Assembly: GCA_018883165.1 (NCBI GenBank)
Contig: VEQN01000006.1
Location: 1-46,732, forward strand
Reading direction: 5' to 3'
Length of the DNA stretch: 46,732 nt
Source: Candidatus Tayloriibacteriota bacterium
Lineage (GTDB): Bacteria > Patescibacteriota > Minisyncoccia > Phycocordibacterales > CAIZLB01
Part shown: positions 17,818 to 25,891 of the stretch, piece by piece
Numbering within the stretch: the stretch's first letter is position 1
How the letters are laid out: every line of letters begins with the position of its first letter
The notes under the pieces: generated by a model
The model's input: only the letters and a program-made list of their open reading frames with translations
The model's database searches: none
Told to the model about the DNA's origin: nothing
Position numbers and translations under genes: made by a program

Positions 17818-19152
17818 CTATAGTCCCTGACTGACGAGGAAATCTTTTACACGTTGATCGATTTGGATATCTTTCAGAGACAATGGTGTTTTCAATGTAA
17901 TCCCCTCAAGACTTCGCACACGCGAAAGTGCCACATATGCTTGGCCGTGAGCGAATGCACCTTTACCAAAATCAATTACAGCAGTATCAAAAGTTTTTCC
18001 CTGACTCTTATGAATCGTTACAGCCCACGCAAGCTTTAATGGTATTTGTGTGAATGTACCCGTAACCTCTGACTCGATATGATCAGAATCCTCATCATAT
18101 TGATACTGATGCATTTCCCAAGTCTCTCTTTCAAGATCATACACTTTACCATTCTCAAAACGAACTTTTACAGAATCAGGTGAAAGCCCGATAACAAAAC
18201 CCATATCGCCATTTACCCATTTACCTTCCATGTTGTTTCGAATAGCCATAACTTGAGCACCAATACGAAGTGGTAATTCAGGAAATGTCGGAGCATTCTT
18301 TACATCAAACCTACCAGCAGTTGTTGCCTTGTACACTCTCTGCTCAGTCTTAAGATTACTTAATTCCCGCATATTCATACTGTCTGTCATCGCATTTGTG
18401 GTAACTAAATGCACAGATACCTCACCTTTTTTTCTAGCATTCTTCTTCCTTTTTTGTGGAACATCATACGAGATCGTCACCTCTTCAAATTCTATACCTG
18501 TCTCGGGCTTTTCTCTAGGTCCAGTAAAACATCGTGCGTTTATATATTCTACATGATCAAAATCAGCGTCACCTGTTCTAATCTTGTCGAGCACTGAAAT
18601 GAAATCTTCATCTTGCTGTCTATATACTTTTGTAAGTTCAATCACCTCAAAAGAGCCTGCGTAAAATGATTTAGCATCAAAAAAATATGGGCTTTGATAT
18701 CGAGTTGAAAATATATGGTATTCATCCCGAGTCACTACCGGTGGAAGTTGCAACAAATCTCCAAATAATATTATCTGCACCCCTCCAAAATATTCACCTT
18801 CTTTCTTTCCATTTAGGCGCATAAACTTCTCCATGCAATCAAAAAGATCCGCACGCACCATCGAGATTTCATCTATAATTATAGTATCAACCTTTTGATA
18901 CAATTTCGCTAGCTTTTCTTCAGATATTTTCTTTACGTCAACAAGTGTGACTCCAGGCTTAAACTTGAAGAAACTATGTATAGTCTGACCGCCCACATTT
19001 AACGCCGCCACTCCTGTAGGTGCCAGAACAATGACGTTCTTTTCGGTATGCTCCATAAACTTTCTCAACAATGTGGACTTACCCGTACCAGCTCTTCCTG
19101 TTACAAATACATTTTTCCCAGCATTTTTTAATACATCTAGAACTTCCTGCAT
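17818..19152 (-). CDS. Pif1-like SF1 DNA helicase
   Basis: The 444-residue helicase has Walker A GRAGTGKST (residues 19-27), VLAPTGVAA (motif Ia), the Walker B IIIDEISMVRADL, GVQIILFGDLLQLPPV (motif III) and C-terminal motifs QGKTFDTAVID and AYVALSRVRSLEGI (motifs V-VI). This is the Pif1/RecD-like set of 5'-3' helicases that act on G-quadruplexes and stalled forks. The reading frame extends 30 codons further upstream, but that extension runs through the terminator of the DoxX gene, and TATCAT (19164-19159) lies 6 bases before the ATG at 19152. I therefore take 19152 as the start. Confidence 0.88.
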   Translation of the reverse strand: MQEVLDVLKNAGKNVFVTGRAGTGKSTLLRKFMEHTEKNVIVLAPTGVAALNVGGQTIHSFFKFKPGVTLVDVKKISEEKLAKLYQKVDTIIIDEISMVRADLFDCMEKFMRLNGKKEGEYFGGVQIILFGDLLQLPPVVTRDEYHIFSTRYQSPYFFDAKSFYAGSFEVIELTKVYRQQDEDFISVLDKIRTGDADFDHVEYINARCFTGPREKPETGIEFEEVTISYDVPQKRKKNARKKGEVSVHLVTTNAMTDSMNMRELSNLKTEQRVYKATTAGRFDVKNAPTFPELPLRIGAQVMAIRNNMEGKWVNGDMGFVIGLSPDSVKVRFENGKVYDLERETWEMHQYQYDEDSDHIESEVTGTFTQIPLKLAWAVTIHKSQGKTFDTAVIDFGKGAFAHGQAYVALSRVRSLEGITLKTPLSLKDIQIDQRVKDFLVSQGL

Positions 19153-19172
19153 ACATACATGATACCTTAAAC

Positions 19173-19206
19173 AAAACAACCTGCCATATTGGCAGGTTGT
19201 TTTAGT
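19173..19206 (-). terminator. Hairpin terminator after the DoxX gene
   Basis: A 13-bp stem AAAACAACCTGCC (19173-19185) / GGCAGGTTGTTTT (19191-19203) has a 5-base loop and U-rich 3' end on the minus strand. Confidence 0.8.
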
Positions 19207-19222
19207 ATGTGTTCCTAATCGA

Positions 19223-19645
19223 TTACGCCTTAGGGTTTTCAACTACACATGTACCTTCCTTTACAGGACAACCACATTTCGCACCAAGTGCATACTTCCC
19301 TGATCCGGCAAAGAAAATTGCTAGGTTAGCTGCCATGAGTGTAAGTACGAATTCTGAGTTATTGAATCCTTTAGGACCATGAACTTTAATGATCGCCACG
19401 AGCATAGTGAACGCAAGAAGCGCTGATGAAATCTTTGATCCATATCCGATTACAAGTGAAATACCACCGAGTAGTTCAACATATGCAACTACATATGCTA
19501 GAACAGCTGGAAATCCAAGCATTCCAAAGAATCCAATTGTCTGATCAATACCAGTCACTTTTCCATATCCGTGCACGATGAATACGAGACCAACTACGAT
19601 TCGTAGGATAAGGAGACCAATATCCGTATTGTGTATAGCTTTCAT
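19223..19645 (-). CDS. DoxX-family membrane protein
   Basis: The 140-residue protein has four transmembrane helices at about 8-27, 48-66, 73-90 and 100-116, with the DoxX features LLILRIVVGLVFIVHGYGKV and the conserved AYVELLGGISLVIGYGSK segment. The C-terminus carries three Cys residues (AKCGCPVKEGTC), unusual for DoxX and suggestive of metal or thiol chemistry. DoxX proteins are linked to quinone or thiol oxidoreduction in other bacteria. It is a single gene with its own terminator. Confidence 0.88.
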   Translation of the reverse strand: MKAIHNTDIGLLILRIVVGLVFIVHGYGKVTGIDQTIGFFGMLGFPAVLAYVVAYVELLGGISLVIGYGSKISSALLAFTMLVAIIKVHGPKGFNNSEFVLTLMAANLAIFFAGSGKYALGAKCGCPVKEGTCVVENPKA

Positions 19646-19741
19646 AATTTCAGTTAAATTTAAATATTTGATAAATGATAACCAATGTCATCATCTATAT
19701 ATAAGTATACCTAACCAAAACCTCTTTTGGGTGTGTATAAA

Positions 19742-21058
19742 CTAGAAGCCTTTTTTCTTCATCTGAGAAAGCTTGAACTGAAGAGCCTTATCTGATGATA
19801 CGGTTGTCTTAACAAGAACCTCCGGGTACTTTCTGTATACAATATATGCACCAAACGCACTCCAAAGTAGAAGACCGAGTGTAAAGAGTGTCACCTTAAG
19901 ACCAAATGAAATACCTGTTGCTGGAACCTGATTTAGGAATACCCCTGAAACCGGCGTACCTGTTTGCGCTGAACTATATGAATATGTCGGCTGTGTGTAA
20001 TATGTTGTAGGTTGAGTATACGTCGTGTATGTCGTTGGATATGTGTATGAGTACGGATAGGTGTTGTATGTTGAATTTGAGAATCCGTAGTTATATGGAT
20101 ACGTATTGTTGTACGTATAGTAATTGTACGGATACGTATTATTGTATGAATACGGATTGTAGTATGTTGAAACATTCACATACACTGCTGCACATGAATA
20201 TGTTCCTGATCCTGAACATATACTATATGAGACACTTCCAGGGTTTACACCGTAAATTACCAATTGGTTACCATTAATTGATGCGGTTGCAATATTTGTG
20301 TTTGGATTGTTTGTGATGTAGTAACTTCCACCACCGTTGATTGTTACAACCTGTGATTGACCCTGATTCAGATACACACTACTTTGACTAAGTGTTACCG
20401 ATCCTGAACCATAGTATGTTCCCGTAACTGTTACTTGGAAAGATGCACAATTAGAAGTTGAACCGGAAGCACAGATGTTTACAGTGGTAACACCCTGAGT
20501 TACACCGTACACCTGAAGTATATTTCCGTTTATTGTTATTGAAGCAATACTAGGGTTTGAGTTTGATTGAATCGTATATGAACCAGTGCCACCGTAGATA
20601 TTTACAGTACTTGTTTGAGCAACAGAGACTGTCACACTTGGTTGTGAGATATATACATTACTGCCAGTACTGAATGTATTTGGCCATACAGCGTTTGGCG
20701 ACTGTTGACCATTAACCACTACATATGCAGTAGCACCGCCTGGAATACCGTATGTACCCTGAGAGACTGAAGTACTGAAGTATCCGGAGCTATTTGTTGT
20801 ACCAACATTGATTGGATTACTAAGGAGATTCGAACCAAGTTGATAGTAATACAAATTAATCGCTGCATTAGGGTCACCTTGTACATTCATTTGTACAATA
20901 CCGTTACTTGTACTATATGCAGAGAAAGATGGAGTAACCGCTTCGGCTTTTCCTGGTACCAAGACAGCTACCATTAAGGCAAGGGATAGGGTTAGAGCAC
21001 CAATCTGTGGCTTAGATAAAAGGTTTTTAATTGTATTAATAAGGCTTTGGTTCTTCAT
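19742..21058 (-). CDS. Surface protein with two Ig-like repeats and a Tyr/Asn-rich stalk
   Basis: The product is about 438 residues from the ATG at 21058 (the ATG at 21067 would add three). It has a signal peptide (about 15-38, ending in GKAEA) and a beta domain. Two similar Big_2/BACON-like repeats follow, each opening with VxLSQSSVYL/ISQPSVTV and ending in VTV or VNV; both contain an INGN motif and a paired-Cys CASG-SNC or CSGS-YSC motif. The low-complexity stalk that follows at about 305-375 is almost only Tyr, Asn, Thr, Pro and Ser (YPYNY, TTYT repeats). A C-terminal helix at about 395-417 and a basic tail complete it. This suggests a membrane-anchored surface fibre or adhesin. Confidence 0.7.
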   Translation of the reverse strand: MKNQSLINTIKNLLSKPQIGALTLSLALMVAVLVPGKAEAVTPSFSAYSTSNGIVQMNVQGDPNAAINLYYYQLGSNLLSNPINVGTTNSSGYFSTSVSQGTYGIPGGATAYVVVNGQQSPNAVWPNTFSTGSNVYISQPSVTVSVAQTSTVNIYGGTGSYTIQSNSNPSIASITINGNILQVYGVTQGVTTVNICASGSTSNCASFQVTVTGTYYGSGSVTLSQSSVYLNQGQSQVVTINGGGSYYITNNPNTNIATASINGNQLVIYGVNPGSVSYSICSGSGTYSCAAVYVNVSTYYNPYSYNNTYPYNYYTYNNTYPYNYGFSNSTYNTYPYSYTYPTTYTTYTQPTTYYTQPTYSYSSAQTGTPVSGVFLNQVPATGISFGLKVTLFTLGLLLWSAFGAYIVYRKYPEVLVKTTVSSDKALQFKLSQMKKKGF

Positions 21059-21111
21059 AGTGACCACATACTACTACTTAGACCACAAAAAATCAAGTAC
21101 GTGAAGAATGC

Positions 21112-21627
21112 CTAGATTCTCTTGAAAGATATTGATTTTTCACCTTCAGTCCCAATGGATGTAATCTTCAATTCGGTCGGAGTTACAGTATCAATTTGAT
21201 AATATGTAACACCTTCTGTAGTAGTTCCGTTCTCGTCAGTTACTGTTGCTTTATCATCAATAATTTTCATGTATGACCTACCTGGCTGCATAGTAAATGA
21301 GACCTTCTCATCTGATTGTATGTTGAATAGCGTCAAGCTTCCTGAAAATATTTTCTTGTTCGCATATCTATCTGTAACAGTACTTGATGCGGTGAATTCT
21401 CGGACCAACTTTTTATCCGCCACACTTTGCCAATTACCTGTAACTGCACGGAGCATATTGCTCAGATTCGGACCAGTTTCGATCGGTTTCTTTTCTGTAA
21501 TTTTAGCAGATGGGGTTTTTAGACCTTGTGTATGTGCAGTATCAAACCCTATATTGTATCCATAAGTGTACCCAGCCGCTCCCGCAGCAATTGCTAATGC
21601 AAATAATGTAATTGTTCGTTTAAACAT
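21112..21627 (-). CDS. Membrane-anchored or secreted protein of unknown function
   Basis: The 171-residue product has an N-terminal Ala/Gly-rich hydrophobic segment (about 5-23) and a beta-rich domain from about 55 on (NWQSVADKKLVREFTASS, KIFSGSLTLFNIQ, RSYMKIIDDKATVT, YYQIDTVTPTELKI). The strand pattern recalls small lipocalin-like or META-like barrels, but no diagnostic motif is seen. TATACT (21639-21634) lies 6 bases before the ATG, so the mRNA is predicted to be leaderless. The surface protein gene follows in the same direction. Confidence 0.6.
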   Translation of the reverse strand: MFKRTITLFALAIAAGAAGYTYGYNIGFDTAHTQGLKTPSAKITEKKPIETGPNLSNMLRAVTGNWQSVADKKLVREFTASSTVTDRYANKKIFSGSLTLFNIQSDEKVSFTMQPGRSYMKIIDDKATVTDENGTTTEGVTYYQIDTVTPTELKITSIGTEGEKSISFKRI

Positions 21628-21646
21628 ACTACAAGTATATCATGAT

Positions 21647-22891
21647 TTATTTTAGGTTGTTGATGAGTGATTCAACAGCTTCAATGTCATCGAAGTCATA
21701 CACGAACACAAATGAAGTATTAGATCTTGAAAGTACATATACATACTCTCGGACATTTTCTCTACCCTCTTCTGTCGATCTTTCATATGAATATATATTT
21801 TTACCGAGTACAGCTCTTGGGGCTTGATATGTTGTTCTCTCGGTATGCACCAACACACCCTTAAATATTTCCTTTTGTCTATTTTGAAGTGCATTCAATA
21901 AAAGTTGTATATCTTTGTTCTTTACAACAAACATGTGTACACTCTCAACCAATCGAGTATTTCCTTTAGGCCCTTTCGTTGGTATTGAAAACAGTCTGAA
22001 TTTTTCGATTGGTAGCCATGTTGATATACCAAGATTATTTGATTCCGTATTATCTGCGACCTGTATCTCTGATCCAAAGTATGCAGTTTCAAGATTAAGT
22101 GTCACATCAGCATCTGCAATCTTTACATACTCTACTCTATTTTGCCTATCAACATTTGTAGTTCTCCAAGCCACAAATCCTTTTGGAATTCCTGAATCGA
22201 ACACAGGCTTTGAATCACATGATCCTCCAACTTGTTCAGCTACACGATGTATATCAGCAGTCTTTTGTCCCACAACTTCAACCACGGTCGAACCACTCTT
22301 ATATACATACTTCTCTTTATCTTTTAACCCAGACACTTTCATTAGTTTAGATTCAATATCTTTAGATTGATCGAGATCAAACACTTTACCAAGTTCTGTA
22401 TACAAATCTGAATCTGTCTTATACCTAAACACTCGAGCAGTAATATTTGTTGGTTTAACTTTATCTTTAGTATTGTATACCGTTGGTATATATTCCAATT
22501 CAATACGTTCATTAGGATGAATAGAAATCAGTTTTTTTGCCACAGCGTCGTAATATGATGTATGACCCTCTTCAGATGCAGTATTAGTGATCTTCTTAGT
22601 AAATAATTCATATGTCGAAGCTTTCCTTGGGAATGGTGAACACAGAGTCACCTCTTTTTCTTGCGGAATATCCTTAATATATTCTGGTGACTTATCTTTC
22701 AATGAAAGCACAGTAATGGAATCAGAGGCTGATGCCTTGTTACTATTAGGTAATTGTTTTAAATACCCCTCTGTTGTCTTGCTGCCCAATGGTGTTACTA
22801 GTACGTAGAATGCAAGGTACGCAGAAACACCAAACACACCAATGAGTAAAAACGAAAGGAGAGTTTGTCGTGTGTGACTCTTCAATACCAT
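21647..22891 (-). CDS. Membrane-anchored extracytoplasmic protein of unknown function
   Basis: The 414-residue protein has an N-terminal anchor helix (about 11-32) and a large soluble part with no recognised domain. Strands and helices alternate: CSPFPRKASTYELFTKK, RVFRYKTDSDLYTELGKVF, KYVYKSGSTVVEVVGQK, and FVFVYDFDDIEAVESLI at the C-terminus. There are two Cys residues outside (near 83 and 227), possibly a disulfide. TATAAT at 22907-22902 is 10 bases before the ATG. It precedes two more envelope genes on the same strand. No enzyme motif is visible. Confidence 0.6.
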   Translation of the reverse strand: MVLKSHTRQTLLSFLLIGVFGVSAYLAFYVLVTPLGSKTTEGYLKQLPNSNKASASDSITVLSLKDKSPEYIKDIPQEKEVTLCSPFPRKASTYELFTKKITNTASEEGHTSYYDAVAKKLISIHPNERIELEYIPTVYNTKDKVKPTNITARVFRYKTDSDLYTELGKVFDLDQSKDIESKLMKVSGLKDKEKYVYKSGSTVVEVVGQKTADIHRVAEQVGGSCDSKPVFDSGIPKGFVAWRTTNVDRQNRVEYVKIADADVTLNLETAYFGSEIQVADNTESNNLGISTWLPIEKFRLFSIPTKGPKGNTRLVESVHMFVVKNKDIQLLLNALQNRQKEIFKGVLVHTERTTYQAPRAVLGKNIYSYERSTEEGRENVREYVYVLSRSNTSFVFVYDFDDIEAVESLINNLK

Positions 22892-22951
22892 ATGTATTCA
22901 TATTATACACATACAATCTTACTTTACTTAATATTTCATGTGTAAAACAAA

Positions 22952-22981
22952 AGAGGCCTGCGCACGTTCGCGCAGACCTCT
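22952..22981 (-). terminator. Hairpin terminator after the 22997 gene
   Basis: The stem AGAGGYCTGCGC / GCGCAGRCCTCT (22952-22963 and 22970-22981, one mismatch) is followed on the minus strand by TTTTGTTTT. Confidence 0.75.
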
Positions 22982-22996
22982 GGATGTTGACCGATA

Positions 22997-23341
22997 TTAC
23001 TTCTGGCCAGCAACAGGGAGCTCGCCTCCCCACTTGACCAGATAACCTTGGGCTTGCCACCGCCGGATATCGGCAGTTGTCACTGCCCTCCATTGGTTCT
23101 GGGTATCCACCACCCAGTAGTAATAGAATGGAGGCGGCCAATACGTCGTCCTTTGACGATGGACAAGAATCATCAGCCTGTTGCTTGAAGACACCGCAGT
23201 CCTGACGGTGTAACTCGCATACTGTTGTGATGTTTGTGCACCACAACCAGGAGGCTCTGATCCATTGTAGTCAGAGCACGAAGTACTCATGAGTGAGAAC
23301 CCAAGTGCAAGAAGCACGAGGATTGTTTTTTTCAGGTTCAT
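22997..23341 (-). CDS. Small putative lipoprotein
   Basis: From the ATG at 23341 the product is 114 residues: a basic start (MNLKKT), a hydrophobic core (ILVLLALGFSLM) and STSCSDY, a lipobox-like site with Cys at about 22. The mature part has Tyr/Trp-rich beta segments (YASYTVRTAV, YWPPPFYYYWVVD) and a short amphipathic stretch (TADIRRWQAQGYLVKWGG). An upstream reading-frame extension of 20 codons lacks a signal-like start and is rejected. The family is not recognised. The gene has its own promoter, a leader of about 125 bases, its own terminator, and G/C-richer codons than its neighbours. Confidence 0.6.
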   Translation of the reverse strand: MNLKKTILVLLALGFSLMSTSCSDYNGSEPPGCGAQTSQQYASYTVRTAVSSSNRLMILVHRQRTTYWPPPFYYYWVVDTQNQWRAVTTADIRRWQAQGYLVKWGGELPVAGQK

Positions 23342-23473
23342 TAGCAGAATGACCCCAATGCTGCTGCACCGGGGATTTGGTTTGTTTAACAGACGTTGCA
23401 ATACAACATGAACAAGACCCCACTTCTGGTGAGAACAAAGATCATGGTTGCGTAAGACGCCTACTAAACGATG

Positions 23474-23518
23474 ATATTACATTACACTTATCCATCTTGT
23501 CAATATCTATATTTGACA
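23474..23518. promoter_or_regulatory. Divergent back-to-back promoters
   Basis: Two -35 boxes point away from each other within a 7-bp inverted repeat, TTGTCAA (23497-23503) and TTGACAA (23513-23519). Leftward: TTGACA (23503-23498), 18 bases, TAATAT (23479-23474), for the 22997 lipoprotein gene. Rightward: TTGACA (23513-23518) with a TA-rich -10 region about 17 bases on, for the 23614 gene. Confidence 0.5.
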
Positions 23519-23613
23519 AACACTTTATATATATGTTATTTAAAAATATGGGCTTTTGGTTTCGAGTGAAATCTTTTCCGCCCCCCTCAGTTAAACCCCT
23601 AAGAAAATTGTAC

Positions 23614-23769
23614 ATGGAAAAAATATTCGTCATCATCATTCTGGCAATGGCACTTGCATTAGTGTCGCACATGAAGAATGTTAAGAAAGACATTCCGATT
23701 CACGATTCGACGCAAGAGGTCCACCCAATGAAACCCTTCTCAATATATCACTTACCCTATGGTGAATGA
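23614..23769 (+). CDS. Small single-pass membrane protein
   Basis: From the ATG at 23614 this is a 51-residue protein: MEKIFVIIILAMALALVS forms one helix, followed by a polar tail (HMKNVKKDIPIHDSTQEVHP). A longer reading frame from 23377 exists, but the divergent promoter lies inside it, and its upstream part is not protein-like. A leader of about 65-95 bases and a strong terminator flank the gene. The function is unknown. Confidence 0.5.
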   Translation: MEKIFVIIILAMALALVSHMKNVKKDIPIHDSTQEVHPMKPFSIYHLPYGE

Positions 23770-23783
23770 TCGATCGAGACCGC

Positions 23784-23832
23784 ACCGGTACAGGCTACTC
23801 AACACGATGTTGGGCGACCTGTACCGGTTTTC
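23784..23832. terminator. Bidirectional terminator
   Basis: The 11-bp stem ACCGGTACAGG (23784-23794) / CCTGTACCGGT (23818-23828) has a 23-base loop and is followed by TTTTCTTCT on the plus strand. It sits between the convergent 23614 and 23835 genes. Confidence 0.75.
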
Positions 23833-23834
23833 TT

Positions 23835-24128
23835 CTACAAAATTTTAAAAACCAAACATACAGTATCACCATCCTGAACACCACACTGTCTCCGTATACT
23901 TTTTTTAATCGGGACAATATATGTTTTTGTCCGTGAGTTAAAAAACAATGCAGTGTGCCATACAACTTTGCCAATCCTTGCTTCAATTTTTACCACCCCA
24001 AATGATTTTGGTTTCACTTTTCCAACCCGAATCTGCTCAGAGATCTCTTTCGGTATTTCAACAAAATACCACGATGTAGTTTCTGAAGGATATATCCAAA
24101 CTGTAGATGTACATGTGTATGTCTTCAT
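23835..24128 (-). CDS. DUF1905-domain protein
   Basis: The 97-residue protein is a single small beta domain of the DUF1905 type. An N-terminal strand (TCTSTVWIYP) precedes SWYFVEIPKEISEQI, KPKSFGVVKIEARIGKVVWHTALF and YIVPIKKSIRRQCGVQDGDTV. The ending GDTV and the IPKE-I motif are characteristic. Its biochemical role is unknown. It lies 5 bases downstream of the metallopeptidase gene on the same strand and is probably co-transcribed. Confidence 0.85.
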   Translation of the reverse strand: MKTYTCTSTVWIYPSETTSWYFVEIPKEISEQIRVGKVKPKSFGVVKIEARIGKVVWHTALFFNSRTKTYIVPIKKSIRRQCGVQDGDTVCLVFKIL

Positions 24129-24133
24129 GTGTA

Positions 24134-24691
24134 TTAAAATATTCCTTTTAATTTTTTTCTTCTGTCTACATAGTCAGGAATGGTCTTGGAAACTAATTTC
24201 CAGAATCTATCTGAATGATTAAACTCACAGAGGTGACAAAGCTCGTGCACTACTAAATAATCTGCGAGATCATCTGGAAGAAGTGCAATCTTGTAACTAA
24301 ACTGTAGATTTCCTTTCCGTGAACAACTTCCCCATCTTGTCTCAGACTTTCTAATTGATATCTTTTTGTACACAAAACCATATATCGAATTCCAATATGT
24401 CACTTTTTTCAAAGCAATATCTTTCGCCTTCTCTTTATACACCCGATATTCATTCGATACTACATTACCTCTTTCAACGCGAGTCTTTGGAAGTATGTTT
24501 CTCTTGGAAAACCAAGAATATATCCAGGTAGCTTGTCTCCTTACAAAATCAGAAATGACTTCATCAGAAACATTCTTCCTTGTTGAAACAGATACAACAC
24601 CTCCAGAACTAATCCTTAATCGAATAGTCTTCTGATGACTTCTTCTTGTGATAGTGTATGGAATTTTCATACCTTTAATATCAATCTCCAT
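24134..24691 (-). CDS. YgjP-like (M48/DUF45) zinc metallopeptidase
   Basis: The 185-residue protein belongs to the YgjP/DUF45 group related to SprT and WLM peptidases. After an N-terminal beta region (RRSHQKTIRLRIS) and the SETRWGSCSRKGNL motif, it shows the zinc site HELCH (149-153) with the third ligand near His159 (EFNHSDRFW). TATACT (24703-24698) lies 6 bases before the ATG at 24691, so this start is preferred to the ATG eight codons upstream. In other bacteria the family sits near restriction or repair genes. Here its partner is DUF1905. Confidence 0.88.
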   Translation of the reverse strand: MEIDIKGMKIPYTITRRSHQKTIRLRISSGGVVSVSTRKNVSDEVISDFVRRQATWIYSWFSKRNILPKTRVERGNVVSNEYRVYKEKAKDIALKKVTYWNSIYGFVYKKISIRKSETRWGSCSRKGNLQFSYKIALLPDDLADYLVVHELCHLCEFNHSDRFWKLVSKTIPDYVDRRKKLKGIF

Positions 24692-24716
24692 ATATGTAGT
24701 ATATCTAAAAATCAAA

Positions 24717-24755
24717 AACCCACCCGAAGACCGGAATGGATCTTTGAGTGGGACA
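24717..24755 (-). terminator. Terminator after the 24758 gene
   Basis: On the minus strand CCCAC (24752-24748) pairs with GTGGG (24723-24719), with an inner AAGATC/GGTCTT pairing, followed by TTTTTGATTTTT. Confidence 0.6.
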
Positions 24756-24757
24756 GA

Positions 24758-25405
24758 TCAGAGAAGCTGTTTTTCTTGAGAGCGCATGAGTTGTATCCCC
24801 GAACCCTCTTCAATACTCCAACCCCAATCAACCGTCGGATCTTTCGGTATGAGGTACTTGTACTTCCCATTAAGCCATTCGACCATGAGCCTTGGTGGTG
24901 AGTTTTGATCAATCCAAACTCTCACCACACCACGTTCAATGTAACGGATGACCTGACGCGCCCATCGTGCTGGAACATACATCGCACCCATGTATCCCGG
25001 GATTGAATCATGCTGCAGAGCCAATTTTAACCCAGATCCCGTGTCGAGACAAAACGTGGCACCCACAGATATTCTTTGGTGACCAGACATCAGATGCCTG
25101 AAGGCAATGAAGAGACCCACCATGTTGCTGTATCGTCCCTTCAAAGTCTCGCAAGGAGCATGACTCACTGCCAGGTTAATGACACGAGACATTTGTACCC
25201 ATCCATCACTGATCAAGTACCGAGCTGACGGTGCAAGATCAATGCCTGTAAGGTCAATATCGAAAAGATCCAAAGAAAGCCCCACTGTTCTCCATTGAAA
25301 ACCAGGTGAGCACATCCTTGCGGGCGGGCACTTCTCTACTTTTTGCGGATAAATAATGTATGGCGTATCCTGGCGCCTTATATCGACGGTTAGTTTTGTT
25401 TCCAT
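24758..25405 (-). CDS. Unknown soluble protein
   Basis: From the ATG at 25405 this is a 215-residue protein with no recognised family. It starts METKLTVDIRRQDTP, followed by a Pro/Cys motif (KCPPARMCSPGF), a beta-rich middle (DLFDIDLTGIDLAP, ISVGATFCLDTGSGLKLAL) and a C-terminus with several Trp residues (RLMVEWLNGKYKYLIP, TVDWGWSIEEG). No signal peptide or membrane helix is seen. TTTGCA (25496-25491), 17 bases, CATAGT (25473-25468) could be the promoter, leaving a leader of about 55 bases that ends in CAAACCCAGCAGAAA. Codon use is richer in G/C than in the neighbouring ABC-F gene. Confidence 0.6.
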   Translation of the reverse strand: METKLTVDIRRQDTPYIIYPQKVEKCPPARMCSPGFQWRTVGLSLDLFDIDLTGIDLAPSARYLISDGWVQMSRVINLAVSHAPCETLKGRYSNMVGLFIAFRHLMSGHQRISVGATFCLDTGSGLKLALQHDSIPGYMGAMYVPARWARQVIRYIERGVVRVWIDQNSPPRLMVEWLNGKYKYLIPKDPTVDWGWSIEEGSGIQLMRSQEKQLL

Positions 25406-25499
25406 TTTCTGCTGGGTTTGAGGTGAAAGGATCGTTTGCAGTACTACCACAAATTACATCCGCGTACACTATGCCACAAACATGAGAATATGCAAACAC

Positions 25500-25871
25500 C
25501 TACATCATATCCAACTCATCTTCTGTTCCAACATGCGCAAGAAAATATTCTCTCATTTCAGTAAATATATCTTGGAAGCCACCACTTAGCGCACCATTAA
25601 GTGCCTGCGCGAGTGCATCCTTACCCTCTTCTACAAAACCAGCCTCAAGATATATCTTTGCCAGTTCGTATGTGAATTCGACTCTTCTAAATTCACCCTC
25701 TAGGGCATCCTCATATTGATCTATCTTATTCTCGTGAAATTGTATATATGCACGAAGTGATACCATTTCAGGAGTATTTTTTCTTTCTTCAGGCGAAAGG
25801 TTCTTTTCGTGTAAGCTACACAAATTGGCTACAACCTCATTTCTGTCTGGTATATGTTCATGTGATTCCAT
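25500..25871 (-). CDS. Small helical protein, TPR-like
   Basis: The 123-residue product is acidic and almost all helical (EERKNTPEMVSLRAYIQFHENKI, FTYELAKIYLEAGFVEEGKDALAQAL). The YELAKIYLEAGFVEEGKDAL part reads like one tetratricopeptide repeat. No catalytic motif is seen. It lies 20 bases downstream of the ABC-F gene on the same strand and is probably in its operon. It may be a protein-protein adaptor, which is a weak inference. Confidence 0.6.
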   Translation of the reverse strand: MESHEHIPDRNEVVANLCSLHEKNLSPEERKNTPEMVSLRAYIQFHENKIDQYEDALEGEFRRVEFTYELAKIYLEAGFVEEGKDALAQALNGALSGGFQDIFTEMREYFLAHVGTEDELDMM

Positions 25872-25891
25872 GCTACAAATATACCACGAAC

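Noticed and set aside
19153-19242. 30-codon N-terminal extension of the Pif1-like helicase
   Set aside because: It crosses the 13-bp terminator hairpin of the DoxX gene, and a -10 box lies just before the inner ATG.
19930-20170. Short repeated units that look at first like a CRISPR array
   Set aside because: Units are degenerate, overlap in register with Tyr/Asn codons, and there are no constant repeats with unique spacers.
23377-23613. Longer reading frame upstream of the small membrane protein at 23614
   Set aside because: It contains the divergent promoters and shows no protein-like composition.
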